Positions 20,239-28,783 of a stretch of 64,000 nucleotides of DNA are shown here, piece after piece (positions within the stretch are counted from its first letter, which is position 1; every line of letters starts with the position of its first letter). The translations under genes and the position numbers were made by a program. The stretch is taken from assembly GCF_001613165.1 (NCBI RefSeq), contig NZ_BDBV01000027.1, positions 1 to 64,000 of the forward strand, given 5' to 3'. Source of the stretch: Nocardia mexicana NBRC 108244 (GTDB lineage Bacteria; Actinomycetota; Actinomycetes; Mycobacteriales; Mycobacteriaceae). Under the pieces are notes generated by a model that saw only the letters and a list, made by a program, of their open reading frames with translations, was not told the DNA's origin and did no database searches.

Positions 20239-21168
20239 ATGCCCGAAGATCATCCCGACGTGCGCGTCGACTCCGACCCGGCGGCCGCGGGCACACCGGT
20301 GGCGACCCGTGATCCCGCCGGTGAGGAACGCCACGCACAGGCGAACACCCTGCTCGGCACCGCGGCCGTGGCACGGACCGAGATCGACTCGGCCGACAGC
20401 GAGCGGGCGAATCGACGCTGGTGGGATGCCGACGCCGCGCAATATCACGACACCCACGCCGATTTCCTCGGCGTGGACTCCCCGACCGGAGAATTCGTGT
20501 GGTGCCCGGAGGGTATGCACGAGGGCGATTGGCATTTGCTCGGCGATATCTCCGATAAGCGGGTGCTGGAAATCGGCTGCGGCTCGGCGCCGTGCTCGCG
20601 CTGGCTTTCGGCAAATGGCGCGCACCCGGTCGGGCTGGATGTCTCCGGTGCGATGTTGCGGCGCGGACTCGCGGCGATGGAACGCGGCGGGCCGCGGGTT
20701 CCGCTCGTGCAGGCGGGCGCCGAGGCGCTGCCGTTCGCCGACGGCTCGTTCGATCTGGCCTGCTCGGCGTTCGGGGCCGTCCCGTTCGTCGCCGATTCCG
20801 CGCTGGTGATGCGCGAGGTGGCCCGGGTGCTGCGGCCGGGCGGGCGCTGGGTGTTCTCGGTGAACCACCCGATGCGCTGGATCTTCCCCGACGACCCCGG
20901 GCCGAAGGGTCTGCGCGCCAGCCTCTCGTATTTCGATCGCGCCCCGTATGTGGAGGTCGACGGCGACGGCGTGCCGACCTACGCCGAGCATCACCGCACC
21001 CTCGGCGATCGGGTCCGCGAGATCGTGGGCGCGGGCCTGGTCCTGCTGGACGTCATCGAACCGGACTGGCCGGAGTGGCTCGACCGGGAGTGGGGCCAGT
21101 GGAGCCCGCTGCGCGGCGAAATCTTCCCCGGCACGGCAATTTTCGTCACCGAGAAGCCGGACCCCTAG
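20239..21168 (+). CDS. Class I SAM-dependent methyltransferase
   Basis: The product of about 309 residues has SAM motif I (VLEIGCGSAPCSRWL near residue 113), a motif II-like GLDVSGAML and the post-I region ADGSFDLACSAFGAVPFV. The substrate is unknown. The N-terminal 50 residues are low-complexity. No ribosome site precedes either ATG (20236 or 20239). A TACTCT hexamer at 20227-20232 could be a -10 element giving a leaderless message starting at the ATG. It is divergent from rpsA and followed by a tandem repeat. Confidence 0.9.
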   Translation: MPEDHPDVRVDSDPAAAGTPVATRDPAGEERHAQANTLLGTAAVARTEIDSADSERANRRWWDADAAQYHDTHADFLGVDSPTGEFVWCPEGMHEGDWHLLGDISDKRVLEIGCGSAPCSRWLSANGAHPVGLDVSGAMLRRGLAAMERGGPRVPLVQAGAEALPFADGSFDLACSAFGAVPFVADSALVMREVARVLRPGGRWVFSVNHPMRWIFPDDPGPKGLRASLSYFDRAPYVEVDGDGVPTYAEHHRTLGDRVREIVGAGLVLLDVIEPDWPEWLDREWGQWSPLRGEIFPGTAIFVTEKPDP

Positions 21169-21172
21169 GGCT

Positions 21173-21289
21173 GTCACCCCGGCACGCCAGACCCGTCACC
21201 CCGGCACGCCAGACCCGTCACCCCGGCACGCCAGACCCGTCACCCCGGCACGCCAGACCCGTCACCCCGGCACGCTTTTGGCCGGGGTC
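21173..21289. repeat. 22-bp tandem array ending in a CCGGCC palindrome
   Basis: Four full copies of a 22-bp unit (GTCACCCCGGCACGCCAGACC plus C) run from 21173 to 21260, then a partial copy passes into CACGCTTTTGGCCGGGGTC, which is the dispersed palindrome in the opposite orientation. The array appears to be an expansion of one end of that element. It lies between two convergent genes. Confidence 0.85.
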
Positions 21290-21338
21290 GAGACGCAACC
21301 CGCGCACTTTCGCGACCCGCGGCCCTGCAGGAGCTGCG

Positions 21339-23327
21339 TCAATGTTTCGGGATCGGCCGCGTCTCCGCCCCGGCGGCGGTCTCGGCGTCCACCGGTACCG
21401 ATCCGTCGGACAGCGAGCGGCCGGCGCGTCCCCGCCCGGACGGTATCGCCGTAGTCTCCGCCGCCTCGGACGGCACACGTGGAATGGCCGCCGAATTCGG
21501 TCCGTCCGGCTCGGACGGCACCCGCGGGATCGCCGCCGACTGCGGATCGTCCGGCTCGGACGGCTGTTCGGCATCGGCTGGCAAGCGGGGGCTGCTCCCG
21601 TCGGTCGCCTCGGCCGGTGCCCGCGACTCGGACGACAGGCGCCCGGCAAGTCCCCGGATCGGTCCGGTGGGTATGGCCGCGGTCTTCGCGGCACTCGCGC
21701 GTTCGGCGGCGTCCCCGGAGGTCGAACCGGCCGAAAATGCCGTCGTCTCGGCGGGGTCGGACGGGAATCGGGCACCGCTCTCCGAGGCGGCAGGAATCGC
21801 CGTGGTCTCGGCGGGATCCGACGGGAATCGAGCACCGCCGTCCGAGGCGGCAGGAATCGCCGTGGTCTCGGCGGGATCCGACAGGAATCGAGCACCGCCG
21901 TCCGAGGCGGAACCAGCAGCGATCGCCGTGGTCTCGGCAGGGTCCGCCGAGCTGTCGCTTCCCGGCGCGGGTTCGGGCCGTGCGGCGGATTCCAGGTCTT
22001 CCGAGGAGAACCGCGAGCGGATCGCGGACCCGGAACCTGCGGGAATCGCCGTCGTCTCCGGCGCCTCACCGGATAGCCACGAGCTGTCCTCCGACACCGG
22101 CGCCGAACCAGAAGGCATAGCCGTCGTCTGCGGCGCGTCCTCCGGTAACCACGGTCCACGCTCCGACACCGAGCCTGCGGACATCGCCGACGCCTCCGGG
22201 TCCTCGGACGGCGGCCGGGTTCCGGCGTCCGGCGCCGACTCCGCGGTCAGGAACCGTGAACCGATCTCCGACGCGGAACCCGGGATCGCGGTCGTCTGCG
22301 GCGCATCACCGGATAGCCAGGATTCGTCATCCTGCGACGAACCCGCCGACCTGCCCGACTCACCGGCCGGTACGCGCGGCGCACTCCCCAGCGCCATCGC
22401 GGTGGGGATCGGCGCGGTTTCGGTGGAGTCCATCGGGGACTGCGAGGTGCCCGGCCGGGAATTGTTCTCCGCGGTCGCCTTCGCGAGCAATGCCGATCGC
22501 CGGTCGACGCGATTGGGCGTCGCGCCGATCGGCGAACCCGCATACTGCCGGGCCGCCGCGGGGAGCCGGGGCATGCTGCCCGGCGCCGGACGGTCGGCGT
22601 CGGACGTCTCCCGGTCGCCGGTGAGCGCCGCGCCGCCGGACATGGGCGAGGGGTCGACCGCATCGGCCGTCTGCGGTGTCGCGGCCGCCGAGATGCCCAC
22701 GCTGGGTGCGGGTGCCGTCTCCGCCGGATCATCGGCGGTCTCCGGCCCGGTGAAGGGCGGCAGCGCAGCGAATCGCGGGTCGACCTGCGCGGTGCGGCTG
22801 ATGTGCGAGATCCAGCGGCGGGCGCGGCTGAGCGGGTGCTCGGGGAACTGCGGATCCCACTGCGCGTCGTCGGCCACGTTGTAGGGCAGCTTGCCCTTCA
22901 CCTCGGGCGCGTAGGGATGCGCGCGAAACATGTTCTGGAAGCCCACCTTCGGCACGATGGCCGCCTCCCGCACCCCGGACCGCCCGGTCTCGCGGCACAT
23001 GATCTTCAGGATCGCGCTGCAGGTGGCCTTCGGGAGCACGATCCCGGCCGTGAAGCCCAGCCCGGGCCGATCCGGCAGCGGGAACTTCTCCAGCCGCAGC
23101 AGCGCGGGCTGGCCCGCAACGGTGAGAACATGCGCCTCGATCAGGCAGCCGAACTCGGACTGCAGTTCGGTGAGCCGGCGGCGTAACGCGTCGATGTCCT
23201 CGAGGGGCACCGGAAGGTCGGGAACGGCATCGACGTAGGCGAGCGTGACCAGATCGCCGGTGGCAGGGTTTCCCCAGGTGCTTGGATCGAGCTGCTGCAG
23301 TCCGCCGGTTTCGAACGCGATAGGCAC
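21339..23327 (-). CDS. Unknown protein with conserved N-terminal domain and long ETTAIP-repeat tail
   Basis: The 662-residue product has two parts. Residues 1-190 look like a folded domain (FETGGLQQLDPSTWGNPATG, LPDRPGLGFTAGIVLPKAT, PEHPLSRARRWISHISRT) that I do not recognise. From about residue 200 to the end it is disordered, rich in Ala, Ser, Glu, Pro and Thr, with at least eight TTA[IMF] motifs, usually in the form ETTAIP or QTTAMP, and several variants (KTAAIP, NSAAIP, ETRPIP). There is no signal peptide or membrane segment. The start is a GTG with only a weak ribosome site. Three nearly perfect 60-bp DNA repeats encode part of the tail. Regularly spaced acidic-Thr-Thr motifs suggest Ser/Thr-kinase targets, but that is inference. 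Confidence 0.75.
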   Translation of the reverse strand: MPIAFETGGLQQLDPSTWGNPATGDLVTLAYVDAVPDLPVPLEDIDALRRRLTELQSEFGCLIEAHVLTVAGQPALLRLEKFPLPDRPGLGFTAGIVLPKATCSAILKIMCRETGRSGVREAAIVPKVGFQNMFRAHPYAPEVKGKLPYNVADDAQWDPQFPEHPLSRARRWISHISRTAQVDPRFAALPPFTGPETADDPAETAPAPSVGISAAATPQTADAVDPSPMSGGAALTGDRETSDADRPAPGSMPRLPAAARQYAGSPIGATPNRVDRRSALLAKATAENNSRPGTSQSPMDSTETAPIPTAMALGSAPRVPAGESGRSAGSSQDDESWLSGDAPQTTAIPGSASEIGSRFLTAESAPDAGTRPPSEDPEASAMSAGSVSERGPWLPEDAPQTTAMPSGSAPVSEDSSWLSGEAPETTAIPAGSGSAIRSRFSSEDLESAARPEPAPGSDSSADPAETTAIAAGSASDGGARFLSDPAETTAIPAASDGGARFPSDPAETTAIPAASESGARFPSDPAETTAFSAGSTSGDAAERASAAKTAAIPTGPIRGLAGRLSSESRAPAEATDGSSPRLPADAEQPSEPDDPQSAAIPRVPSEPDGPNSAAIPRVPSEAAETTAIPSGRGRAGRSLSDGSVPVDAETAAGAETRPIPKH
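21741..21910. repeat. In-frame 60-bp tandem repeat inside the ETTAIP gene
   Basis: Nearly three copies of a 60-bp unit (containing GTCTCGGCGGGATCCGACGG and CCGTCCGAGGCGGCAGG) encode a 20-residue protein unit ending DPAETTAIPAAS. Copies differ at only a few bases, so the expansion is recent and the copy number is likely to vary between strains. Confidence 0.85.
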
Positions 23328-23436
23328 GCGACCACGTTACCGATTCGACGCATAGACGCACGTCCTTGTGCATTTTGTGCCCAATACGTGACTTGTTGGT
23401 GATCAATTCCAGACGAAACGGGTATTCGGTCTGTTT

Positions 23437-23604
23437 TCAACCCCGGGACTTCGGGGAGCGGCCGGACTGCTCCAGCGCCAGCCGCAGGGCGTATTCGATC
23501 TGCGCGTTGACGCTGCGGAGGTCGTCGGCCGCCCACTTGGCGATCGCCTCGTGGACGGCCGGGTCGAGCCGCAGCAGCACCCGCTTCGGCTCCCGCTTCG
23601 CCAT
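23437..23604 (-). CDS. Small ribbon-helix-helix (Arc-type) protein
   Basis: The 55-residue product reads as one beta strand (KRVLLRLDPAVHEAI) followed by two helices (AIAKWAADDLRSVNAQIEY and ALRLALEQSG), the Arc/MetJ-type DNA-binding fold that acts as a dimer of intertwined strands. Its ATG overlaps the stop of the SPFH gene by one base (TGATG), so the two are translationally coupled. Similar SPFH-RHH pairs occur in other actinobacteria. A palindrome in the operon promoter is the obvious candidate target. Confidence 0.82.
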   Translation of the reverse strand: MAKREPKRVLLRLDPAVHEAIAKWAADDLRSVNAQIEYALRLALEQSGRSPKSRG

Positions 23605-24548
23605 CAGGCGTAGAGGGTTCCGGTGTTCACCACGGGCTGCGCCGATCGGTCGCCGCACAGCACCACCAGCAGGTTCGACACCATGGCCGCGCGGCGCTCC
23701 TCGTCGAGCTCGACCATGCCCTCGGCGGTGAGGCGGTCCAGCGCCATCCCGACCATGCCGACCGCACCCTCGACGATCCGGCTGCGCGCGGCGACCACCT
23801 GCGCGGCCTGCTGCCGGACCAGCATCGCCTGCGCGATTTCCGGCGCGTACGCGAGATGGGTGATGCGCGCTTCCAGGACCTCGATGCCCGCGAGCAGCGT
23901 GCGTTCCCGCAGTTCGGCGGTCAGCTCCTCGGCGACCTCCGTCCCGTTGCGCAGGCTGGTGCGCTCCGGCGCGGCGGCGGGAGCGTCGGAGCCGGAGTCC
24001 GCGGCCTGCGTAATCGCCGACGGCGCATCGGGCGCGGCGTCGTAGGGGTGCACGGTGGCCAGGTGCCGGACCGCGGCCTCGGACTGGGTCTGTACGTACT
24101 CCTCGTAGTCGTCGACCGCGAAGGCGGATTTGAAGCTGTCCACCACCCGGTACACGACCACGGCCGCGATCTGGACCGGATTGCCGTCGGAATCGTTGAC
24201 CTTCAGCGTCTGCGTCTCGAAGTTGCGTACCCGCAACGAGATTCGGCGCTTGGCGGTCAGCGGGACCACCCAGAAGAAGCCCGCCTCGCTCACCGAACCG
24301 ATGTAGCGGCCGAAGAACTGCAGCACCTTGGCCTCGTTGGGGCTGACCGTGGTCAGCCCGGTCAGCAGCAGCACCGCGGCGGCCGCGATCACGTATCCGG
24401 CGACCGCGCCCACCCCGGCCCCGGCGCTGCCGCCCTCCGAGGCGGCGCTGGTCGCGGCGACGGCGCCGATCAGCGCGCCGCCGCCGATGACGAGCAGCAC
24501 CAGCAACATGAGGAACCCGTTCACCCGGAACGCCGGACGAAGCTCCAT
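23604..24548 (-). CDS. SPFH-domain membrane protein
   Basis: The 314-residue protein has two N-terminal membrane helices (residues about 10-35 and 45-70), then an SPFH (stomatin/prohibitin/flotillin) domain beginning TVSPNEAKVLQFFGRYIGSV, with the characteristic RVRNFETQTLKVNDSDGNPV and AVVVYRVVD strands. A charged helix near LTAELRERTLLAGIEVLEAR would allow oligomerisation at the membrane. GGGAGGA lies just before the ATG at 24548. It is coupled to the RHH gene downstream. Its cellular role is unknown; the family organises membrane domains. Confidence 0.9.
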   Translation of the reverse strand: MELRPAFRVNGFLMLLVLLVIGGGALIGAVAATSAASEGGSAGAGVGAVAGYVIAAAAVLLLTGLTTVSPNEAKVLQFFGRYIGSVSEAGFFWVVPLTAKRRISLRVRNFETQTLKVNDSDGNPVQIAAVVVYRVVDSFKSAFAVDDYEEYVQTQSEAAVRHLATVHPYDAAPDAPSAITQAADSGSDAPAAAPERTSLRNGTEVAEELTAELRERTLLAGIEVLEARITHLAYAPEIAQAMLVRQQAAQVVAARSRIVEGAVGMVGMALDRLTAEGMVELDEERRAAMVSNLLVVLCGDRSAQPVVNTGTLYA

Positions 24549-24559
24549 GACATCCTCCC

Positions 24560-24586
24560 AATATCGAAGTGATATCACGAAGATAG
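24560..24586. promoter_or_regulatory. GTGATATCAC palindrome in the SPFH-RHH promoter
   Basis: A perfect 10-bp palindrome at 24569-24578 lies 21 bp upstream of the SPFH start. TATC and GATA flank it symmetrically, giving an imperfect palindrome of about 26 bp in an AT-rich island. This is a likely operator, possibly for the RHH protein of the same operon. Confidence 0.5.
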
Positions 24587-24595
24587 CATGGAGCG

Positions 24596-24693
24596 AGGCT
24601 GTGCTGTCAGGGCTGTGTTGTCAGGCCGCGGGGCGGCGTTGTCAGGCCGCGGGGCTGTGCTGTCAGACCGCGGGGCCGCGCTGTCAGACCGCG
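24596..24693. repeat. 21-bp tandem array overlapping the oxidoreductase 3' end
   Basis: About four and a half copies of a 21-bp unit (GGGCTGTGCTGTCAGACCGCG with variants) run from 24596 to 24693. The TCA inside one copy (24684-24686) is the stop codon of the leftward oxidoreductase gene, and the last copy encodes its final residues. Confidence 0.85.
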
Positions 24694-26045
24694 GGTCGAA
24701 TATTGCGGTTGAAGCGGAACAGGTTGGCGGGGTCGTGTTCGGCCTTGAGCGCTGCCAGCCGGTCGTAGGTCTCCGGCCGGTACCCGCCTCGCGTCTGGTC
24801 CTCCCCGGCCCACCCGCCCGCTCCGTACAGGAAGTTGAGGCTGTGGCCGATCGTCCACGGGGACAACGCCTTACCGATCAGGTCGTGACGATCGCGGACA
24901 GCGGTGCCGTCGCCCTCGGGCATGGTGATGAACCGGGCGATGTACTCGGCCTCCCGGTGGTCCACCGCCGCACCGGCCGGGCCGGGACGGCGCAGGGCTC
25001 CACCGAGATGGCGGAACCCGGCGACCACCGGCACCGGCGAGTCCGGACCGGTGGTGTCCAGGAACGCCCGCGCGGTATCCGCCGTCAGCTCGGCCAGCAG
25101 CACGTTGGTGGCGGCGTAGGCGTGCGGGAAGTCCGGATCCCGGTAGATGCCATGGGTTTCCGAGTACCGCATGGCCCGCAGGTCGTCGTTCAGGCGGGGG
25201 CCGATCGCCCGCAGCGGGGCCACCAGCCGCTCCCCCTCGTCCGCCGAGCCGGTGTACGCGATGTTGATCGTGGCGATGTACCGCCCGCGCAGCGGCTCCG
25301 GGATCACCGGGATGTCGGGCATCGTCATGATCGTGATCGCCGACGTCATCTCCTCGGGCAGCGCACCGGTCCACTGCCGCCACGCCTCCAGTGCCGGTTC
25401 CACCAGCGGCGTGTCGAAGGTCAGCTGGCCGCCGTAGACGGTGGTCACGGGGACCAGGTCGATCTCCAAGGCGGTGACCACGCCGAAGTTGCCGCCGCTG
25501 CCGAGCACGGCGCCGAACAGCGGATCGCCGGGTGTCAGGCGGCGCAGCCGGCCGCTGGCGGTGACCAGCTCGATCGCGCGGACGTGGTCGGCGGCGTAGC
25601 CGAAGGTCCGGGCCAGGATGCCCAGGCCGCCGCCCAGGTGGTAGCCGACGACACCGACCGACAGGGACGAGCCGTTGAGCGGGGCGAGCCCGTGCGCCAC
25701 GGCCGCCTCGATCAGTCCCTCCGCCTGCACCCCGGCGGCCACCCGCGCGGTGCGGGCCTCGGGGTCGACCGATACCTCGGTCATGCGGCGGGTATTGATC
25801 AGGACGCCGCCCTCGGCGGCCACCGAGCGTCCGTGGCCGGTGGCCTGGACCGCCAGCGGAAGACCTTGGCGCGCAGCGTATTCCACCGCCGCGCGGACAT
25901 CCTCGGCGTGGGCGGCGCCGACGACCAGGGCGGGCCGGTGGGTGTCGGCGGTCTGGAAGCCGGTGGTCTCGGTGTCGTAGCCGGTATCGCCCGGGCGGAA
26001 AACCGGGCCGGCGAAGGTGGGGAGGTCGGAGTTCGCAGTGCTCAT
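24684..26045 (-). CDS. FAD-binding oxidoreductase (PCMH/BBE type)
   Basis: The 453-residue protein is a berberine-bridge-type flavoenzyme: a PCMH FAD-binding domain with VQATGHGRSVAAEGGVLINT (the His of ATGHGR is a candidate covalent flavin site), GVVGYHLGGGLGILARTFG and FGAVLGSGGNFGVVTALE, a substrate domain, and the C-terminal BBE segment YDRLAALKAEHDPANLFRFN. The usual second covalent Cys is not seen at GVVGYH. The substrate is unknown. The LysR gene is divergent from it across 71 bp and probably controls it. Confidence 0.93.
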   Translation of the reverse strand: MSTANSDLPTFAGPVFRPGDTGYDTETTGFQTADTHRPALVVGAAHAEDVRAAVEYAARQGLPLAVQATGHGRSVAAEGGVLINTRRMTEVSVDPEARTARVAAGVQAEGLIEAAVAHGLAPLNGSSLSVGVVGYHLGGGLGILARTFGYAADHVRAIELVTASGRLRRLTPGDPLFGAVLGSGGNFGVVTALEIDLVPVTTVYGGQLTFDTPLVEPALEAWRQWTGALPEEMTSAITIMTMPDIPVIPEPLRGRYIATINIAYTGSADEGERLVAPLRAIGPRLNDDLRAMRYSETHGIYRDPDFPHAYAATNVLLAELTADTARAFLDTTGPDSPVPVVAGFRHLGGALRRPGPAGAAVDHREAEYIARFITMPEGDGTAVRDRHDLIGKALSPWTIGHSLNFLYGAGGWAGEDQTRGGYRPETYDRLAALKAEHDPANLFRFNRNIRPAV

Positions 26046-26081
26046 GACTCCTACTGTTCCGCTCTGGAAGTGAGAAGTAAA

Positions 26082-26112
26082 ACAGATAGTTCTTCTAGTC
26101 GCTAGAATCTGT
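26082..26112. promoter_or_regulatory. LysR-type operator between the divergent genes
   Basis: TTCTAG-TCG-CTAGAA is a perfect inverted repeat (26093-26107) nested in outer arms ACAGAT (26082) and ATCTGT (26107). It sits in the 71-bp gap between the FAD oxidoreductase and the LysR gene, immediately before the LysR start, the usual place for autoregulation and control of the divergent gene. Confidence 0.6.
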
Positions 26113-26116
26113 AGTT

Positions 26117-27043
26117 ATGGAGCTTCGCCAGCTGCGCTACTTCGTCACCGTGGTCGAGGAGGCCAACTTCACCCGGGCCGCGGCCCGGCTGCACCTGGCG
26201 CAGCCCGGGTTGTCGGCCCAGATCAGGCAGTTGGAACGGGAACTGGGGCAGCAGCTGCTGGACCGGACCGGTCGCACCGTCACCCCGACCGCCGCCGGTG
26301 CCGCGGTCCTGCCGTACGCCCGGACGGCACTGGCGGCGGCCGAGCAGATCCGGCACACCGCCGACGAGTTCACCGGGCTGCTGCGCGGCCACATCCGGCT
26401 CGGCACCATATCCGGCGCCGCCACGGGGGAATTCGATGTCGCGTCCGTGCTCGCGGACTTCCACGACGATCACCCGCAGGTCGAAATCACCCTCACCGAA
26501 ACCAATTCCGATCTCATGCTGGGCGATCTGGAGCGCGGCACGCTCGACATCGCGCTCGTCGGACTCACCGGCGCCGCCCTCGACCCGCGCATCGGGATCG
26601 ATATCGTCCTCGACACCCGGATTGTCGCCGCCGTGGCCGACAACGACCCGGATCCGCGTCGGCGCCTTGCTCTGGACGAACTGCGCAACCGGCCGCTGAT
26701 CTGCCTGACCCGCGGCACCGGCGTCCGAGGTCAGTTCGAACGCGCCTGCGCCGCAGCCGGTTTCGAGCCGAATATCGCCTTCGAGGCGGCCGCTCCCCCG
26801 CTGCTGCTACAACTGGCGGCCCGTGGCCTCGGCACGGCCGTCGTCCCCGCCCTCACCCCCGAGGAGACGGCCGCCTTCGGCGTCCGCACGCTCCCGATCG
26901 TCGACCCCGAACTCCGCGGCCAGCTCGCCCTCGCCTGGCGCACCGACCGCCTCACCGCCCCGGCCGCGAAAGTCCTTCTGGGCCAACTCCGTATCGCCCT
27001 GCGAACAAAGGAGACTGTGTCAACCCGCGGTGTACGCCCCTAG
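26117..27043 (+). CDS. LysR-family transcriptional regulator
   Basis: The 308-residue protein begins with the classic LysR helix-turn-helix (MELRQLRYFVTVVEEANFTR, then AAARLHLAQPGLSAQIRQLE) over residues 1-60 and continues with a periplasmic-binding-type co-inducer domain (HIRLGTISGAATGEF onward). It is divergent from the FAD oxidoreductase with a palindrome between them. The ligand is unknown. Confidence 0.95.
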   Translation: MELRQLRYFVTVVEEANFTRAAARLHLAQPGLSAQIRQLERELGQQLLDRTGRTVTPTAAGAAVLPYARTALAAAEQIRHTADEFTGLLRGHIRLGTISGAATGEFDVASVLADFHDDHPQVEITLTETNSDLMLGDLERGTLDIALVGLTGAALDPRIGIDIVLDTRIVAAVADNDPDPRRRLALDELRNRPLICLTRGTGVRGQFERACAAAGFEPNIAFEAAAPPLLLQLAARGLGTAVVPALTPEETAAFGVRTLPIVDPELRGQLALAWRTDRLTAPAAKVLLGQLRIALRTKETVSTRGVRP

Positions 27044-27174
27044 GCACCGCGCCGAGACTCCACGGCATCGCACCGCCGCACCCCGCATTCTTCCCCGTAC
27101 AGCGCGAGCCGCGGGCGCACTGGGCAAGCCACGGGAACGCACCATGCCGATTCGGCTATCGACGAGTTCCTCGA

Positions 27175-27648
27175 TCAGCCTGCGGCGGTGGGCAATCCGA
27201 GAGTGGTGCGCAGGTCGCCATCCCTGAAGGCCTGGATTGCCACCAATGCCAGCAGCACGACGCCGGTGACTATGTGCTCGACGGCGTCCAGGCGGTGGTT
27301 CGGGAAGCTGAACATCAGGACCTGATGCGAGAACAGGGCCCAGACGCCAACCACGAATCCGCCGCCCACCGCGGCGAGCACGCAGTACCAGGCCGACCAC
27401 GACTTCCGCAGGGCCGCAACGAGAGCCGGGGTGAACAGCAGCAGCCCCGCCACGGCGTGCCAGCCGTTGTAGTCCATGCCGAGCACCGGCGTCGTGGGCG
27501 CGTGGTGCCCGACGGCGAAGCTGGGCTCGGCAATCCAGCCCGCGACCGCCCACACGATATGCACCACACCGACGACGAATACGGCCCACTGCAGAAAACT
27601 CCACTGCCCCACCAAGTTTCGCGCCCCACCCACCACCTGCACACCCAT
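27175..27648 (-). CDS. DUF4383-type membrane protein
   Basis: The 157-residue product has four hydrophobic segments (about residues 18-40, 60-80, 88-110 and 125-145). The pattern GMDYNGWHAVAGLLLF and LDAVEHIVTGVVLLALV fits DUF4383-like small membrane proteins, whose function is unknown. GGGAGGGCGTC precedes the ATG, a good ribosome site. Confidence 0.72.
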   Translation of the reverse strand: MGVQVVGGARNLVGQWSFLQWAVFVVGVVHIVWAVAGWIAEPSFAVGHHAPTTPVLGMDYNGWHAVAGLLLFTPALVAALRKSWSAWYCVLAAVGGGFVVGVWALFSHQVLMFSFPNHRLDAVEHIVTGVVLLALVAIQAFRDGDLRTTLGLPTAAG

Positions 27649-27988
27649 GACGCCCTCCCATCCGCCCGGCCGAGATTTCTACTACAAAGCGTAGTTTAAC
27701 TTTCCGGGGAACGGAAGCCCCCCACCCGCAGCGCCCAGTCGTCCCGACACGCGGCCGTCGTCTCCGCAACACAGGTGCCCGCACCACCAAACTTCCCGCA
27801 CCCCCGGCCTGCTCGCGCACCCCCTGCATTCGCGTACAAGGGGTGCGTGAACACGTACCGGGTGCGGCGAGAGCTGGTACGCCACACGGCGGTTCGCGCT
27901 TCCTTCGATGCGCACAATTCTCGCCGCACCCCGAATTGACTCCCGCACCCCGTGCAGCGCGTGCGGGGGCGCGGCGAGGCTGGGAGCG
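27649..27988. other. 340-bp gap with palindrome and hairpins
   Basis: No gene is seen. ACTAC-AAAGC-GTAGT at 27681-27695 is a short operator-like palindrome about 35 bp before the DUF4383 start. CGCACCCC and GGGGTGCG (27816-27847) and CCCGCAC and GTGCGGG (27942-27967) form hairpins; the second lies 21 nt after the ABC ATPase stop and may be its terminator. Confidence 0.55.
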
Positions 27989-28783
27989 CTACAGGATTCT
28001 GGAAAGGAATGCCTTGGTGCGGTCCTGTTCCGGGTTGGCCAGCATCTCGCGGGGGTTGCCCGCCTCCACGACCACGCCCGCGTCCATGAACACCAGCTGG
28101 TCGGCGACCTCGCGGGCGAAGCCCATCTCGTGGGTCACCACCACCATGGTCATGCCGGAGGCCGCCAGCTCGCGCATGACGCCCAGCACCTCGCCGACCA
28201 GTTCCGGATCCAGGGCCGAGGTCGGCTCGTCGAACAGCATCAGCTTGGGATCCATCGCCAGTGCCCGGGCGATGGCGACCCGCTGCTGCTGCCCGCCGGA
28301 CAGCTGCGCCGGATACGCGTCGGACTTCTCGGCCAGCCCGACCCGGTCCAGCAGTTCCTTGGCCCGCGCCACGGCGTCGGCCTTGCGCAGCTTCTTGACC
28401 TGGGTCGGCGCCTCGATAATGTTCTCCAGCGCCGTGCGGTGCGGGAACAGATTGAAATGCTGGAACACCATGCCGATGTCGCGCCGCTGCCGGGCCGCCT
28501 CGCGCGGATGCAGCTCGTAGAGCTTGCCGCCCTTCTCCTGATAGCCGACCAGATCGCCGTCGACATACAGCCGGCCGGCGTTGACCTGCTCCAGATGGTT
28601 GATGCAGCGCAGGAATGTCGACTTGCCCGAGCCGGACGGACCGATCAGGCACATCACCTCGCCGCGCTCGACCTCCAGCGAGACACCCTTGAGGACCTGC
28701 AGCGCACCGAAGCTCTTGCACACCTGCTCGGAGCGGATCATCGGGACGGCGTCGTTCGCGGGAGTGCTTGCGGCCGCGGTCAT
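27989..28783 (-). CDS. Polar amino-acid ABC transporter, ATP-binding subunit
   Basis: The 264-residue protein has Walker [11 protein letters not shown]-loop [15 protein letters not shown], signature [15 protein letters not shown], Walker [15 protein letters not shown] and the H-loop in [12 protein letters not shown], the full set of a GlnQ/GluA-type ATPase. Its ATG overlaps the permease stop by four bases (ATGA). With the permease and lipoprotein it forms a three-gene importer, most likely for glutamate, glutamine or a similar polar amino acid. Confidence 0.96.
   Translation of the reverse strand: MTAAASTPANDAVPMIRSEQVCKSFGALQVLKGVSLEVERGEVMCLIGPSGSGKSTFLRCINHLEQVNAGRLYVDGDLVGYQEKGGKLYELHPREAARQRRDIGMVFQHFNLFPHRTALENIIEAPTQVKKLRKADAVARAKELLDRVGLAEKSDAYPAQLSGGQQQRVAIARALAMDPKLMLFDEPTSALDPELVGEVLGVMRELAASGMTMVVVTHEMGFAREVADQLVFMDAGVVVEAGNPREMLANPEQDRTKAFLSRIL

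Noticed and set aside
21484..22884. A 466-residue plus-strand frame rich in Ala/Ser/Gly
   Set aside because: It is the antisense shadow of the ETTAIP-repeat protein. The minus-strand frame has the longer product and a conserved-looking domain, so that one was called.
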